The notes: generated by a model from the sequence alone, not told the origin. 64,000 nt of DNA from Cephalotus follicularis (GCA_001972305.1 BDDD01002921.1:135366-199365), one strand, 5' to 3'. Counted from the first letter of the stretch, positions 20,626 to 32,848 are shown. Numbers and translations: made by a program.

Positions 20626-21125
20626 ATTAGTTTTGGAAGTGAGCTATTTTTATTCACCATGTCCAACTATAAAAGTTCATCTTCACTTCCACCAACATGG
20701 AAAGTTGTTCACCTCTCTTCTCCATCTTGTTCTACCATAATAGACATCATAAACTCTATAGTTGATAACATGACAGTTCATTTAACAGGCTTGAATCTAC
20801 TCTTGACAAATTCAAAGAGGACATGAAGGAATATATTGGGAAGAATGATGCTGTTCGTCTAGAAGAAGAACATGATGAAGAAAATTCTATATTTGATGGA
20901 AAACTTATTGTAGAACCCGTGGAAGTAGAACACTTCACTTTTACTAAAAATATTGTTACGAAACACACTGATCCGGGTGGATCTGCCATGATCCAAGAAG
21001 GAGTCACAGCCCAAAGAACTCTAATTTCCAAAACGTATCTCCATTGTCCATAAAATTGAATCAACCTTAAACACTATCCCTAAAGTCAATAGCTCACTTG
21101 AAAGGCCCACATTCACCCGCATCAA

Positions 21126-21137
21126 TTGGTATCAGAG
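21126..21137 (+). other. Primer-binding site, duplicated (unit 2)
   Basis: The same TTGGTATCAGAG, 512 bases downstream of the first, created by the tandem duplication. Confidence 0.75.
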
Positions 21138-21470
21138 ATTAGGTTTGGAAGTGAGCTCTTTTTATTCACCATGTCCAACTATAAAAGTTCATCTTCACTT
21201 CTACCAACATGGAAAACTGTTCACCTCTCTTCTCCATCTTGTTTCACCATAATAGACATCATAAACTCTATAGTTGATAACATGACAGTTCATTTAACAA
21301 GCTTGAATCTACTCTTGACAAATTCAAAGAGGACATGAAGGAATATATTGGGAAGAATGAAGATGTTCCTCTAGAAGAAGAACATGATGAAGAAAATTCT
21401 ATATTTGATGGAAAACTTATTGCAGAACCTGTGGAAGTAGAACACTTAGAGTTGACTCCTATCTAGACTG

Positions 21471-21859
21471 TTGATGATGAAGAGCTTGATGAACAAATTG
21501 AAAAATCTTGATGAACCTATTAAAAATCCTGATAAAAGGATGATTGAAATTTTCCCAAAGGAAGAACCTTTAGTCCAGGAAGTTTTTGGTGATGAGATCC
21601 CTAACAATGCCTATCACTCGTCGTTGATTAAACCTTGTGAATTTGATAAAAGTGCAAAATATGATGGACAAGTGAAGAAGAAAGATTGTGATTGGAAACT
21701 CTCACTGGATTTCTTGTCGACACAAGCACATCCTATTAAGTTTGTTATTCCAGAAAAGTTCAATCAATCACATAGAGATGACTTTTTGTTGAAGGTGTTG
21801 TTGACTCAATTCAAGACTTCAAAGTTGTCCTGCATGTTAAGCACAAAGTTGATGTTCCC
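21471..21859 (+). pseudogene. Coding remnant of an unassigned LTR element, split by a Copia insertion
   Basis: An acidic reading frame with EEPLVQEVFGDEIPN and KKDCDWKLSLDFLS has no family I recognise. In the next frame VVDSIQDFKVVLHVKHKVDVP runs up to 21859. It continues after the Copia element at 31385 with KHCRFTISNLQNSRSS and a stop at about 31455. The Copia therefore cut an open stretch. The C-terminal NSRSSFLQQG-like end resembles the pol end of some Gypsy elements, which is only a weak hint. Confidence 0.5.
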
Positions 21860-24053
21860 TGTGAGAATAAAAATAAGATTATGGTCATTTTAGGCGTAAG
21901 ATAGATAGATTGTTCACCTTTAATTTTCATTAAGTGGCTCAAAAAGGAACAACCGTTATCAAATACCATAAACGAATATCATCATGCCAGGATCTCTAAT
22001 CAACAACCACCAGATAAACGATTAAATATAAATATATATACATATATATATAAGGACAGAGTTTATACCAAGCAATCAAAACTTCTTCCTTCAAGTTTCC
22101 GTTCTAAAACTTTAAGCTTTTACTCAAGAACGGATTGCAGCGGAATAGCCAACGTAAAACAATTCCTATAACACTAAACCTATCTAGGATTAGGTATTGT
22201 ATTCTTTCTCTCTATTTTGTTCTACACTAAGAACAAACTTGCACAATTGTTTTCTCTCTATTTTTCTTAAAAACCGTACTCAGCAAACAAATAATGCCAA
22301 GACTTGATCCTTTTTAAAATGTGTCAAAAAGATTGCCATATATGCACACATGCATGCATGGTAATGATCCACCGATTGTGGATCATACTAATGGCGGCCA
22401 AAGCATGAAATCAAGCCTTCCAAAAACGTGTCAATTAGTTGTTATTTATGCACTCATGCATGCATGATCATGATCCACCAATTGTGGACATGATTAAGGC
22501 AGCCAATAAACAAGATAACACGTTTTCAATATCCATGCCATGAATAGCGATTCCTTTTTCTTTCTTTTTGGTGCCATACCTTTTTGACTTTGCATGATAT
22601 AAGGCTTACCATTTTTCATTTGCATGATACAAGCATAATCAAAGCAAAACGTGTTTTGTCCTTTGCATAAAGACAAAATGTGTTTAGTGCATGCAATAGC
22701 CAAGCCATGCAACAAGCCATGTAATAGCCAAGCCATGCAATATCCATGCAAGTGTGTAGAGAGAAATGAGAGCCAAGAGAAATGCATAAACTAATTATGC
22801 ATTAATACCAAAAACATATTAGTATATTATGTCAACTAACCAGTCACATAACATCACTAATACACCACGATATAACATGTGCGATCACACGTTATAAAAA
22901 ATAATATGATATATGTATCTAATACATATACTCGTGAGGCGGGACCCAAAAGTCCAGAAATAATCGGTAACGACAGTATGTTACTAAGACTCCTTGCTCT
23001 TAAGCAAACTTACCATAAACAGTCCTTGACTACTTTTAAGACCCTGAACCTGTGACTATCACATTCCAGGTGTGTAAATTAATCCCTCGATTAATTTCCA
23101 CAATTAAGTCTGTTTCTGATACATCCAATACTTTATCCTGGCCACAGTTACCGTGTACTTTAATCCCTCGTCATCATCAGCTTCGATCATGACCTAGGGT
23201 AAGGATATGTGTCAACCCTAGATATGACGGTATCTATAAATCCGTATTTTGCCATCATGACTATCGACAAGCCTTTCTGAAAACCCTAGGTTCCAACTCG
23301 CCATAACCTGGCCAGGTATTTCAAAGTCCACAATGAATACATATACTATAGAGCCAATCACCCTCACATTGGGCGTGACGATTCCTTGTTGCGCACTCAC
23401 TTACATTTACATAAATCCTGCAAGACCCAAAAGCTGCCTATTTGCCAATCCCACGAAAGAACTAGGTAGGGCAGAAATCAAAGTCAGATAGTCTCTATGC
23501 AATGCACAGTAGCCACTCAGGTCTAAGCATTGGACAAGTCCATTCAGAACTTGCTAGACTCGTAGAGTCTATACACTACTGTCCCAGATGAGAATCTCTA
23601 CTGACACGGGATATGTGACCATCCAAGTAAAATTCCTATAGTGTGTCATGTTCAGTGTACATGTTCCCAGCACGCACCCCTCATTAGCTTTATGATTCAA
23701 TCCAAGTGGCAATGAGATACTCCACCATCCCATTCACGAGAGCAAGCATAATACGGCAAGTCTGTCCGGTTCACGAATACCCAAAATAAGTGAACCTATG
23801 ATTTGGAACAGTTTAGTCACAGGGAATAAGGAAGTCGCTCTCATAGCCCTAGGCTCGACAACCAACCCTTTGATGTGACAGGGCACCATATATGTGAGCA
23901 ATGTCATGCTTCGATTATGTGATAAAACATATATGGCTATGCTAATAATTAAATACAATTTGCGCATAGATAGAACAAGACTGTATATATAATGAGCAGA
24001 GTACAAGTACATCGAATCACCTAGTGGCTTGACGGGTCACACTCTCTTTAACA
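21860..24053 (-). repeat. 3' LTR of the full-length Copia (2194 bp)
   Basis: Plus reading TGTGAGAATAAAAATAAG ... TCTCTTTAACA. Long for a Copia LTR. It includes direct repeats with GATCCACC.ATTGTGGA and CATGCATGCATG near 22340-22480, shared with the other LTR. Confidence 0.93.
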
Positions 24054-25433
24054 ATCTCCCTCTTGGCCCTCAAGCCAAGAAGCCCTATAGTTCAAGCCCA
24101 TCGCACTCCAATGATGCTCGAATACATTACTACTAAGAGCTTTAGTAAGTAGGTCTGCTAAATTTGCCTCTGAGGCAACCCTCTCTAATACAATGTGTCC
24201 TCTGTCAATGATCTCTTGGATCAACTGATAACGCCGTTGGATATGTTTGGACCGTTGGTGAGACCTGGACTCCTTAGCTTGTACAACAACCCCATTATTG
24301 TCATAGTAGAGGACTACAGGATGACTAATGATTGGAACCACTCCAAGTTCAGCTATGAACTTACGCATCCAAACACCCTCCTTTGTAGCATCTGAGGCTG
24401 CTATATACTCTGCTTTAGTTGTGGAGTCTGCCGTTGTTTCCTGTTTTGAGCTTCTCCAACTCACAGCACCACCATTCAGATATAAACATATCCCGACACT
24501 GATTTGTGATCATCCGGATCACTAGTCAGTGTATCCCTCTAATTTCAACTCACTATCTCCACCGTAGATCAAGAAGGCATCCTGAGTCCTCCTAAGGTAC
24601 TTAATGATCCCCTTGACTACTTCCCAGTGTTTCAAACTGGGATTGGACTGAAATTGACTTGCCATAACCAAGGCATGTACGACATCAGGCCTAGTACACA
24701 GCATGGCATACATGATTGATCCCACAGCCGAAGCATAGGGCATCCGACTCATGATTGCCCTTTCCTCAGATGTCTACGGGGACATATTCTTGGAAAGTTT
24801 AATTCCATGGCCTATTGGCAATACGCCCCGTTTGGAATTCTCCATACTAAATCGTTTCAGCACTTTGCTGATGTACTGGCTTTGGGAAAGCCCAAGGAAC
24901 CTACTAGATCTATCTCTATAGATCTTTATACCCAGTATGTAGGAGGCTTCTCCCAAATCATTCATGGAGAATTTCTTGGCCAGCCATACTTTCACGGACT
25001 GCAACATTCCTACATCATTCCCAATTAGTAGAATGTCATCCACGTATAGCACCAAGAAAGTGATACCTGAGTTTTCCTGTTTTCAGTAGACACAAGGCTC
25101 ATCTACATTTTTAATGAAGCCAAAAGACTTGATAGCCTCATCAAAACGTAAGTTCCAGCTCCTGGCTGCTTGCTTTAGGCCATAAATAGACCTTTGAAAC
25201 TTGCACACCATGTCCGAAGTTTCAGTGGATGTAAACCCCTCGGGTTGGGACATATAAATGTCCTCTTCAAGATGTCCATTTAAGAATGCAGTCTTGACAT
25301 TCATTTGCCATATCTCATAATCATAATGAGCTACAACAGCAAGCAAAATCCGAATAGATTTGAGCATTGCAACCGGTGAGAAAGTTTCGATATAATCGAC
25401 AGCATGTCTCTGTCTATACCCTTTCGCCACCAA
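24048..25433 (-). pseudogene. RT and RNase H of the full-length Copia
   Basis: RT: ARLVAKGYRQRHAVDYIETF (about 25433), NVKTAFLNGHLEEDIYM and YGLKQAARSW, a stop, then VLYVDDILLIGND with the YVDD box intact. RT end: RMPYASAVGSIMYAM. After a stop, RNase H: MSWRSSKQETTADSTTKAEY and NNGVVVQAKESRSHQ, ending DLLTKALSSNVFEHH. Three stops (about 25441, 25083 and 24522) separate otherwise good frames. In YYDNN the usual YCDNN Cys is Tyr, but the Asp is kept. Confidence 0.92.
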
Positions 25434-25442
25434 TCGCGCTTT

Positions 25443-27353
25443 TTATGTCTCAATCATTCTATCTACGCCAAACTTCTTCTTGAAGATCCACTTGCAACCA
25501 ATAGGCACTATGCCCTCGGGAGCTTCAACCAAGTTCCAAACTCGGTTGGCGTACATGGAATCCATCTCAGATTTCATGGCATCTAACCATACAGCGGAAT
25601 CAGTGCCTTGCACTGCTTCCTGATAGCTGGCAGGCTCATCATCCTCGATGATGTTGGGTTTATCAGTGCCTTCAACGAGAAAACCATATCTCTCGGACGC
25701 TATTGAAACCCTACCTAATCTCCTCACTTGAGGAGTGCCTGTATAAGATCTAATATCATGTTGGGATCTAATCTCAACTGTGTCTCTAGTGGTACTAGCC
25801 TCTAATTCCTTTCCGTTCTGTGGTATTTCTCCCAGTGGCAACTCCTCGAGTTCCACTTTGCTCCCACTGCTTCCTACGAGTAGGTATTCCTTCTCCAGGA
25901 AAACTGCAGTACGCAAAACAAACAGCTTTTGTTCGCTGGGATGGTAGAAATAATATCCCATCGTTTCTTTGGGATACCCAACAAACTGGCACCGATCTGA
26001 TCGTGCCTCTAGCTTACTAGGTTCGAACCTTCTAACGTAAGCGTGACAGCCCCAAACCTTTAAATGGTTCAGGCTGGGTTTCCTCTCTGTCCATAGCTGG
26101 TACAGAATAGAGGGAACGGATTTCGAAGGAATCCAGTTAAGGACATATGCAGCTGTTTCCAGTGCATGACCCCGAAAAGAGGTAGAGAGGTCTGCAAAAG
26201 ACATCATAGACCGGACCATATTCATCAAGGTATGATTCCTACTTTCGGACACACCATTATGCTGTGGTGTTCCTGGAGGGGTCCACTGTGAGAGAATCCC
26301 ATTATCTCTATGATAATCCTGGAACTCAGTAGACAGGTACTCACCCCCTCGATCTGATCGAAGTTTTTTAATGGGCTTACCTGTTTGCTTCTCTACTTCA
26401 TTTCTAAATTCCTTGAATCTATCAGAGGAATCCGATTTGTGTCTCATCAGAAACACGTACCCATACCGTGACAAATCATCAGTAAAAGTAATGAAGTATA
26501 GATATCCTCCTCGTGAACTGACCGACATGGGTCCACAGACGTCGGTGTGGATTAAACCGAGTAAATCCACCGCCCTCTCTCCTTGACCGGAGAAGGGAGA
26601 TTTGGTCATTTTTCCAAGCAGGCAAGATTCACATGTTGGAAAGGACTCTAAGTCCTGGATGTCCAAAAGACCATCCTTAACCAACTTTGACATCCTTGCT
26701 TCACTAGGATGACCCAATCTGCAGTGCCAAGTATAGGATTGATTAATTTCATTATTCTCTCTTTGGCTTTTAGTTCCTTGCTCGATTGACATTGCCATTT
26801 TGTAATCAGTATTTAAAACATAAATACCATTATCAATGTGCGCATCACATATAATAATCTTGTCACAAGATAAAAGAGAACAACCATTCATATTAAATTT
26901 AAGCTCTAAGCCAAATTTAAACAGGTACGAAACACTAAAAATGTTCCGAATTAAGTTCTCAACCAAATAACAAGGATCCAAACTTATTACAAAACCACCA
27001 GGCAAATGTAAATCATAAATTCCTACAACTCTTGTAATGATCCTTGATCCATCACCCAGTCGTAGGTCCACCGCTTCTTCAGCTCTAAGCTGCCTTGCGC
27101 TTCTTAGACCCTGCCAAGAATTGCAAATATTAGTACCACAACCAGTGTCTAACACACAAGTAGAATTAATATTAGAAGCTACATGAAGCTCAATCATATA
27201 GGTAGCTGAACCTGAGGCACCAGTGGAAGCAAGAAACTCCTTGCAGTCCCTTTTCCAATGTCCTGGCCTTTTGTAGAAGGAGCAAGCCCTCTTCCTCTTA
27301 AGCCATTTTATCCTTTTCTTAGCAGCACCCCTTTGACCAAGCGACCTCTCCAT
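25443..27353 (-). CDS. Copia polyprotein block: zinc knuckle, protease, integrase, RT start (636 aa open)
   Basis: Residues 20-40 hold a knuckle remnant (CSFYKRPGHWKRDC, one Cys replaced). Protease is at about 68-75 (VLDTGCGTNIC, DTG intact). Pre-integrase is at 210-245 (TWHCRLGHPSEARM ... CESCLLGK). The integrase core has HTDVCGPM, RSDRGGEYLS and GVSESRNHTL, giving D, D and E. KVWGCHAYVRRFEPSK and a linker come before the RT start (GCKWIFKKKFG). The frame is uninterrupted for 636 codons, but it is only part of a polyprotein and has no gag start of its own. Confidence 0.93.
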   Translation of the reverse strand: MERSLGQRGAAKKRIKWLKRKRACSFYKRPGHWKRDCKEFLASTGASGSATYMIELHVASNINSTCVLDTGCGTNICNSWQGLRSARQLRAEEAVDLRLGDGSRIITRVVGIYDLHLPGGFVISLDPCYLVENLIRNIFSVSYLFKFGLELKFNMNGCSLLSCDKIIICDAHIDNGIYVLNTDYKMAMSIEQGTKSQRENNEINQSYTWHCRLGHPSEARMSKLVKDGLLDIQDLESFPTCESCLLGKMTKSPFSGQGERAVDLLGLIHTDVCGPMSVSSRGGYLYFITFTDDLSRYGYVFLMRHKSDSSDRFKEFRNEVEKQTGKPIKKLRSDRGGEYLSTEFQDYHRDNGILSQWTPPGTPQHNGVSESRNHTLMNMVRSMMSFADLSTSFRGHALETAAYVLNWIPSKSVPSILYQLWTERKPSLNHLKVWGCHAYVRRFEPSKLEARSDRCQFVGYPKETMGYYFYHPSEQKLFVLRTAVFLEKEYLLVGSSGSKVELEELPLGEIPQNGKELEASTTRDTVEIRSQHDIRSYTGTPQVRRLGRVSIASERYGFLVEGTDKPNIIEDDEPASYQEAVQGTDSAVWLDAMKSEMDSMYANRVWNLVEAPEGIVPIGCKWIFKKKFGVDRMIET

Positions 27354-27359
27354 TAGGGT

Positions 27360-27782
27360 CTTACCCTTGGAACTACCCCTCTCAGAGGTGGTTCCAGCAA
27401 ATGGAAAAGGCTTTACAGATTATTCCAACCCATCAAGGTCAAAATCTACCCCAACAGTCCTAGACTGTGTGCCATACAACTCCTTGAGTTGCATCAGTAT
27501 GGTGCGTAGGGGCTATAAATGCTCACATTGCCTTTGCACTTCAGGCATCATGCCTTCAATTGCTAGGTGACGTGCTTGGTCATTGTTATACCACCACTTG
27601 GCCACCATAGCCTTGTGGTCCTCAGACGGGTTGGTACCTAGTACCGGGGGTTCCTCAATCACAACATGAGAAACATTCAAGCTTCCTAAAATAAGGAGCA
27701 GATTTTGCTGCCAATTAAGGAGATTTGGCCCAGCCAGTTTTTCAGTCTCCAAGACTTTTGTTATTGCGGCGCTGACAGACAT
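27360..27782 (-). pseudogene. Gag of the full-length Copia
   Basis: From the ATG at 27782: SVSAAITKVLETEKLAGPNL, LNWQQNLLLILGSL, HKAMVAKWWYNNDQARHLA. Stops at about 27513 and 27400 come before the basic linker leading into the pol block. Typical Copia gag N-terminus but short. Confidence 0.85.
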
Positions 27783-29149
27783 TTTTAGCAAAGTATATAA
27801 CACAACCTATAGGAAACAATAAAGAGATTATTAGCAAATATTCTTATTTTCCATTTTCCATGTTACTGCCATAACACTTGGTCTTTAGTGCTTATGGTTC
27901 CTCCCACTATTCTAAACGTATCCCACACCTCCATGTGGAACTAAGGAGATCTAATCTCCTAGTGGGGATTGGAATCTATCTCAGCATATTATGACCTTAA
28001 CTTTAGCATGACAAACCACAACACCCAAGATAGGTAGGCTCACCTGCCAATTTACACAGCTAGGGATCTAATCCCACACGCTCGTGTAAGATACAATCAT
28101 AACTTCGGCCTACCAGCTCAATATGATTTCAGTTTTAGCATGACAAACCATTAGAGCCAGCATAAGTCCACACCCACAATCCTCAAAGTAATACACATGT
28201 TTTGACACCCACACGTTTACGTGTCCAAGTGCAAAACATTGTGATTTCCTTGCAGTATTTAATACTAACGTTGACATGACACTAAATAGATCGAAGACCT
28301 TAGCTTTAGCTAATCACCCACAACCTGCCAATGCCACTCAACGAGAACTATGGAAGGCCACGTCAGGTCACTCTTAGTGTCCCTAGCGTTAAGACTTATT
28401 ATTTCAACTTTGGAGGAATTTTAGGTCTCACATTTTAATTTAAGTCGATCCATTAATTAATTCATTGGTTATCTTAGCCAAATCCAATTAATTACGACTT
28501 ACATGCAATAACGTTATTGGACCAATTGTCCAACACATGCATCCGAAGTACAACATAAAAATGGTTAGGCTAGGGACAATTCTATGGTGATTCACATGAG
28601 CCAATGTTATCACCGGATCTCCTAGGTGAACTATTTAATTCTACTTTATTACAAAGAATACCATGCATCCATGGCCTTCATCTTGGTCTTGCAACTTTCT
28701 TGATTTTTCCTCTCCATCGATTCTCCTCCTTTTGCTTACAAAGCTTTTAATAAAATTTACATTTAAATTTCAAACAAAAGAATCTATCCTAGAGAGGAAG
28801 CAAAAAGAAATTATGGTGATCATAGGCCACCAAATTACAAACCCAATAAAAATAATAAAGCAAATTTAAACATCCATAAAAGAAACGAAAATCTAGGTCA
28901 TGTCCCATAGCCTACCATCATGCATATCACATTCAAAATCATATCTAATATAAAATTGAATGTAAACTTAACAATTTAAATTTTCGATGGCTAATCGAAT
29001 GAAGTATGGCACAATATGGTAAAACTCTCACTGAATTAATCAAAATCCAGTATCACAGGGATTACAGACCATAATTCCAAAGTACTGTAAATTAAATCCA
29101 AAACAGCTACCAAAAACATAAAACAATGTTTAACTGGTGTTGATTAGTT
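27783..29149 (-). other. Long untranslated leader of the full-length Copia
   Basis: About 1.37 kb between primer site and gag start, with no open frame of note in the sense direction. The plus-strand frame at 28663-28869 is not supported by anything. Long leaders occur in some Copia lineages and can hold packaging signals. Confidence 0.6.
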
Positions 29150-29163
29150 GGCTCTGATACCAA
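29150..29163 (-). other. Primer-binding site of the full-length Copia
   Basis: The minus-strand TTGGTATCAGAGCC lies one base after the LTR end. It is complementary to the 3' end of plant initiator tRNA-Met. Confidence 0.92.
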
Positions 29164-29164
29164 T

Positions 29165-31379
29165 TGTAAGAATAAAACTAAGATTATGGTCATTTTAGGC
29201 GTAAAGTAGATAGATTGTTCAACTTTAATTTTCATTAAAGTGGCTCAAAAAGGAACAACCGTTATCAAATACCATAAACGAATATAATCATGCCAGGATC
29301 TCTAATCAACAACAACAGATAAACGATTAAATATAAATATATATACATATATATATAAGGACAGAGTTTATACCAAGCAACCAAAACTCCTTCCTTCAAG
29401 TTTTCGTTCGGAAACTTAAGGCTTTCACTCAGGAACGGATCACGGCGGAATAGCCAACGTAAAAAAATTCCTATAACACTAAACCAATTCTAGGATTAAT
29501 ACAGGAAGTGTAAGTATTACACCACCTATAATAATCGGATTGTGGTGTGTTTATGTATTGTATTCTTTCTCTATATTTTGTTCTACACTAAGAACAAACT
29601 TGCACAATTGTTTTCTCTCTATTTTTCTTAAAAACCATACTCATAAAAAAATTAATGGCAAGACTTGATCCTTTTTAAAATGTGTCAAAAAGATTTTCAT
29701 ATATGCGCACATGCATGCATGGTAATGATCCACCAATTGTGGATCATACTAATGGCGGCCAAAGCATGAAATCAAGCCTTCCAAAAACGTGTCAATTAGT
29801 TGTTATTATGCACTCATGCATGCATGATCATGATCCACCAATTGTGGACATGATTAAGGCAGCCAATAAACAAGACAACACGTTTTCAAGATCCATGCCA
29901 TGAATAGAGATTCCTTTTTCTCCATACCTTTTTGACTTTGCATGATATAAGGCTTACCATTTTGCATTTGCATGATACAAGCCTAATCAAAGAAAAACGT
30001 GTTTTGTCCTTTGCATAAAGACAAAATGTGTTTAGTGCATGCAATAGCCAAGCCATGCAATATCCATGCAAGTGTGTAGAGAGAAATAAGAGACAAGAGA
30101 AATGCATAAACTAATTATGCATTAATACCAAAAACATATTAGTATATTATGTCAACTAACAAGTCACATAACATCACTAATACACCACGATATAATATGT
30201 GCTATCATACGTTATAAAAAACAATACGATATATGTATCTAATACATATACTTGTGAGGCGGGACCCGAAAGTCCGGAATTAATCGGTAATGATGGTATG
30301 TTACTAAGACGCCTTGCTCTTAAGTAAACTTACCATAAATAGTCCTTAACTACTTTTAAGACCCTGAACCCATGACTATCACATTCCAGGTGTGTAAATT
30401 AATCCCTCGATTAATTTCCGCAATTAAGTCCATTTTTGATACATCCAACACTTTATCCTGGCCACAATTACCGTGTACTTTAATCCCTCGTCATCCTCAG
30501 CTCCGATCACGGCCTAGGTTAAGGATACGTGTCAACCCTAGATATGCCGGTATCTATAAATCCGTATTTTACCATCATGACTATCGACAAGACTTTCCGG
30601 AAACCCTAGGTTCCAGCTCACCATAACCTGGCCAGTTATTTCAAAGTTCACAATGAATATAGATACTATAGAGTCAATCACCCTCACATAGGTGTGACGA
30701 TTCCTTGTTGCGACTCACTTACATTCACATAAATCCTGCAAGACCCAAAAACTACCTGTTTGCCAATCCCACGAAAGAATTGGGTAGGGCAGAAATCAAA
30801 GTCAGACAGTCTCTATGCAATGCACAGTAGCCGCTCAGGTCTAAGCATCAGACAAGTCCATTTAGAACTTGTTAGACTCGTAGAGTCTATACACTATTCT
30901 CCCAGATGAGAATCTCTACTGACACGGGATATGTGACCATCCAAGTAGGATTCCCATGGTGGGTCATGTTCAGTGTATATGCTCCCAGCACACACCCCGT
31001 ATTAGCTTTAGGATTCAATCCAAGTGGCAATGAGATACTCCCCCCTCCCATTCACGAGAGAAAGCATAATACGGCAAGTCTGTCCGGTTCACGAATGCCC
31101 AAAATAAGTGAACCTATGACTTGGTACAGTTTAGTCACAGGGAATAAGGAAGTCTCTCTCATAGCCCTAGGCTCGACAACCAACCCTTTGATGTGACAGT
31201 GCACCATATATGTAAGCAGTGTCATGCTTCCATTATGTGATAAAACATATATGGTTATGCCAATAATTAAATACAATTTTCACAGTGTAACATGGATAGA
31301 ACAAGACCGTATATATAATGAGTAGAGTACAAGTACATCGAACCACCTAGTGGCTTGACGGGTCACACTCTCTCTAACA
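29165..31379 (-). repeat. 5' LTR of the full-length Copia (2215 bp)
   Basis: Parallel to 21860-24053 throughout. It has an extra stretch near 29490-29555 (TACACCACCTATAATAATCGG) and lacks a short repeat present at about 22705-22735. Differences are dispersed, suggesting an old but not ancient insertion. Confidence 0.93.
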
Positions 31380-31384
31380 TTCCC

Positions 31385-32443
31385 AAACATTGCAGGTTTA
31401 CTATTTCAAATTTACAAAACTCGAGGTCGAGTTTTCTCCAACAAGGGAAGTTTGATGCATTTGCAAGTTAAAACCCTAGTCCAACATGCTGGTCAAACCC
31501 AATTTACCTCTAGTTTACACATGATAGGCCAAATCCATTTTAGGCCTAAAGGTAGCTTATTATTCTCTTTGTTTACACATTATCTAAGTACAAGTTCTCT
31601 TATTCTTAAGGTCAGGCCGAACCAACCATTTATGGGCCTAAAGAGACTTTGTTTCTTGTCTTATGATTATATATTGATTATTTGGGCCAAGCCCAAAAGT
31701 TCTTTAAGCTTACTCATGACCCAATCTCCAAATAGTAAAGACATTCATGCAAGAATCATTCAAAGAATCATCATGGAGAATCCAAGTGAAGAGGAATCTG
31801 GACTTTCAAGGTTTAAGGAATTAAACTTGACTTTGAAACTTGTTTCAACACATGAACCCGTATTTTGTTGGATCAAGACATTAAAGGCTAAGACAATTAA
31901 TTTGTTTGAAAATAGAAGATTGTGCATGTCTCATCCATTTTTTAAAAACTATTTGCATTTTTGGAACAAGGTAAAATCGGTTTTTGAAAATATTTCCATC
32001 TTCTAAAATGAAAAATATCTGAGAATTTATAATCTACTAAGTTCCTAACGGTTTTTCATATACATTAATTTGTTTTCTAAATTGATTTTTTATTTATTTT
32101 GTATTAAACTTTTTCATTAAGTCCAATTATAAAATGGAGAATGAAATAGGCTAAATAAAAGTCTGAAAAAAAAATGAGCTATTAATGTTTGTATTTGTAT
32201 CTTCATTTTTAATCATTAACACAAGTTGCTTTCATGTTCTTAGTAATACATATTTGCATACCCATTTCATGTAAAAAACAATTACAAATGATTTCTCACA
32301 TTAATTGCTTTATGATAATGATATTAAGGTAATGATAATTTATGATAATATTTAGGAAGATAATGATTAATTTTGAATTAACTTTCTTAAGCATTCTCAT
32401 TTTAGTGTACTTATTAGACTCTATTTTGTGTTCTTGTTTGTAG
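31385..32443. other. Right part of the split old element, then unassigned sequence
   Basis: 31385-31455 completes the frame broken at 21859, including a purine stretch CAACAAGGGAAG that could be a polypurine tract. Beyond it, up to the response-regulator exon, I see no gene. The plus frame 31452-32006 has no recognisable domain and probably reads through LTR sequence. 32000-32440 is AT-rich. Confidence 0.45.
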
Positions 32444-32580
32444 TTACAACCACCGAGCTAGCAACTGTTGCTATGACGATGATTCGTGATCAAAAGGACC
32501 GATTCAAAGTTGTCATGGCTAATATTCGCATGCCTGATATGAACATTCTTTTGTTCCTTCGCTTGCTTGTTGGGCGTAGC
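32444..32580 (+). pseudogene. Receiver-domain exon, first part
   Basis: It follows an acceptor TTGTTTGTAG and reads TTTELATVAMTMIRDQKDRF then KVVMANIRMPDMN. In type-B ARRs the matching text is VISDVHMPDMDG, whose first Asp is phosphorylated; here it is Asn. After MPDMN the similarity is lost, and a stop comes at about 32585. There is no donor at the expected place. Confidence 0.82.
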
Positions 32581-32848
32581 CAGTAATGACTTTTTGTTTT
32601 GGTTGGGGGTGTCAAACTCAAGCCCTTTCTGATATTGACTAAGTTTGTGAATGGTTGTGTGAAGACTCAAAACCCACTTTGGTTGCCAGGCACCCCCAAA
32701 CACCCACCTGGCTCAGTCCCTACTTGTTGAGAAGTAAATTCCCGTTATTAGTAAGATCCAACTTTAATCCACCTAAACATTAATGTTCTTGTTAAGATTT
32801 CCTAAATCTTTTTTTCCTGCTTATATTACTAACTTGGTTACCATGCAG

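Larger units (their letters stand above)
20427..21450 (+). repeat. 512-bp tandem direct duplication (two units)
   Basis: The unit starting TTTTACTAAAAATATTG at 20427 is repeated from about 20939 with few changes (TTATGAAACACACTGATCCAGG versus TTACGAAACACACTGATCCGGG). Both units contain LTR end, primer site and leader with the frame MSNYKSSSSL. The left breakpoint lies inside the MITE-like repeat. The junction shares CACTTTTAC, so the duplication followed the MITE insertion. Confidence 0.88.
21860..31379 (-). mobile_element. Full-length Copia retrotransposon, minus strand, TSD TTCCC
   Basis: LTRs at 21860-24053 and 29165-31379 begin TGTGAGAATAA/TGTAAGAATAA and end TAACA. TTCCC occurs on both sides (21855-21859 and 31380-31384). 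The primer site is at 29150-29163, gag begins at about 27782, a 636-residue open pol block is at 27353-25443, and RT/RNase H lies at 25433-24048. The polypurine tract AAGAGGGAGAT lies at about 24056-24066. Only a few stops break the polyprotein, so it is the best preserved element here. Lineage within Copia not assigned. Confidence 0.94.

Noticed and set aside
31452-32006. 184-residue plus-strand ORF
   Set aside because: No recognisable domain or codon signal. It lies in probable LTR sequence of the split element.
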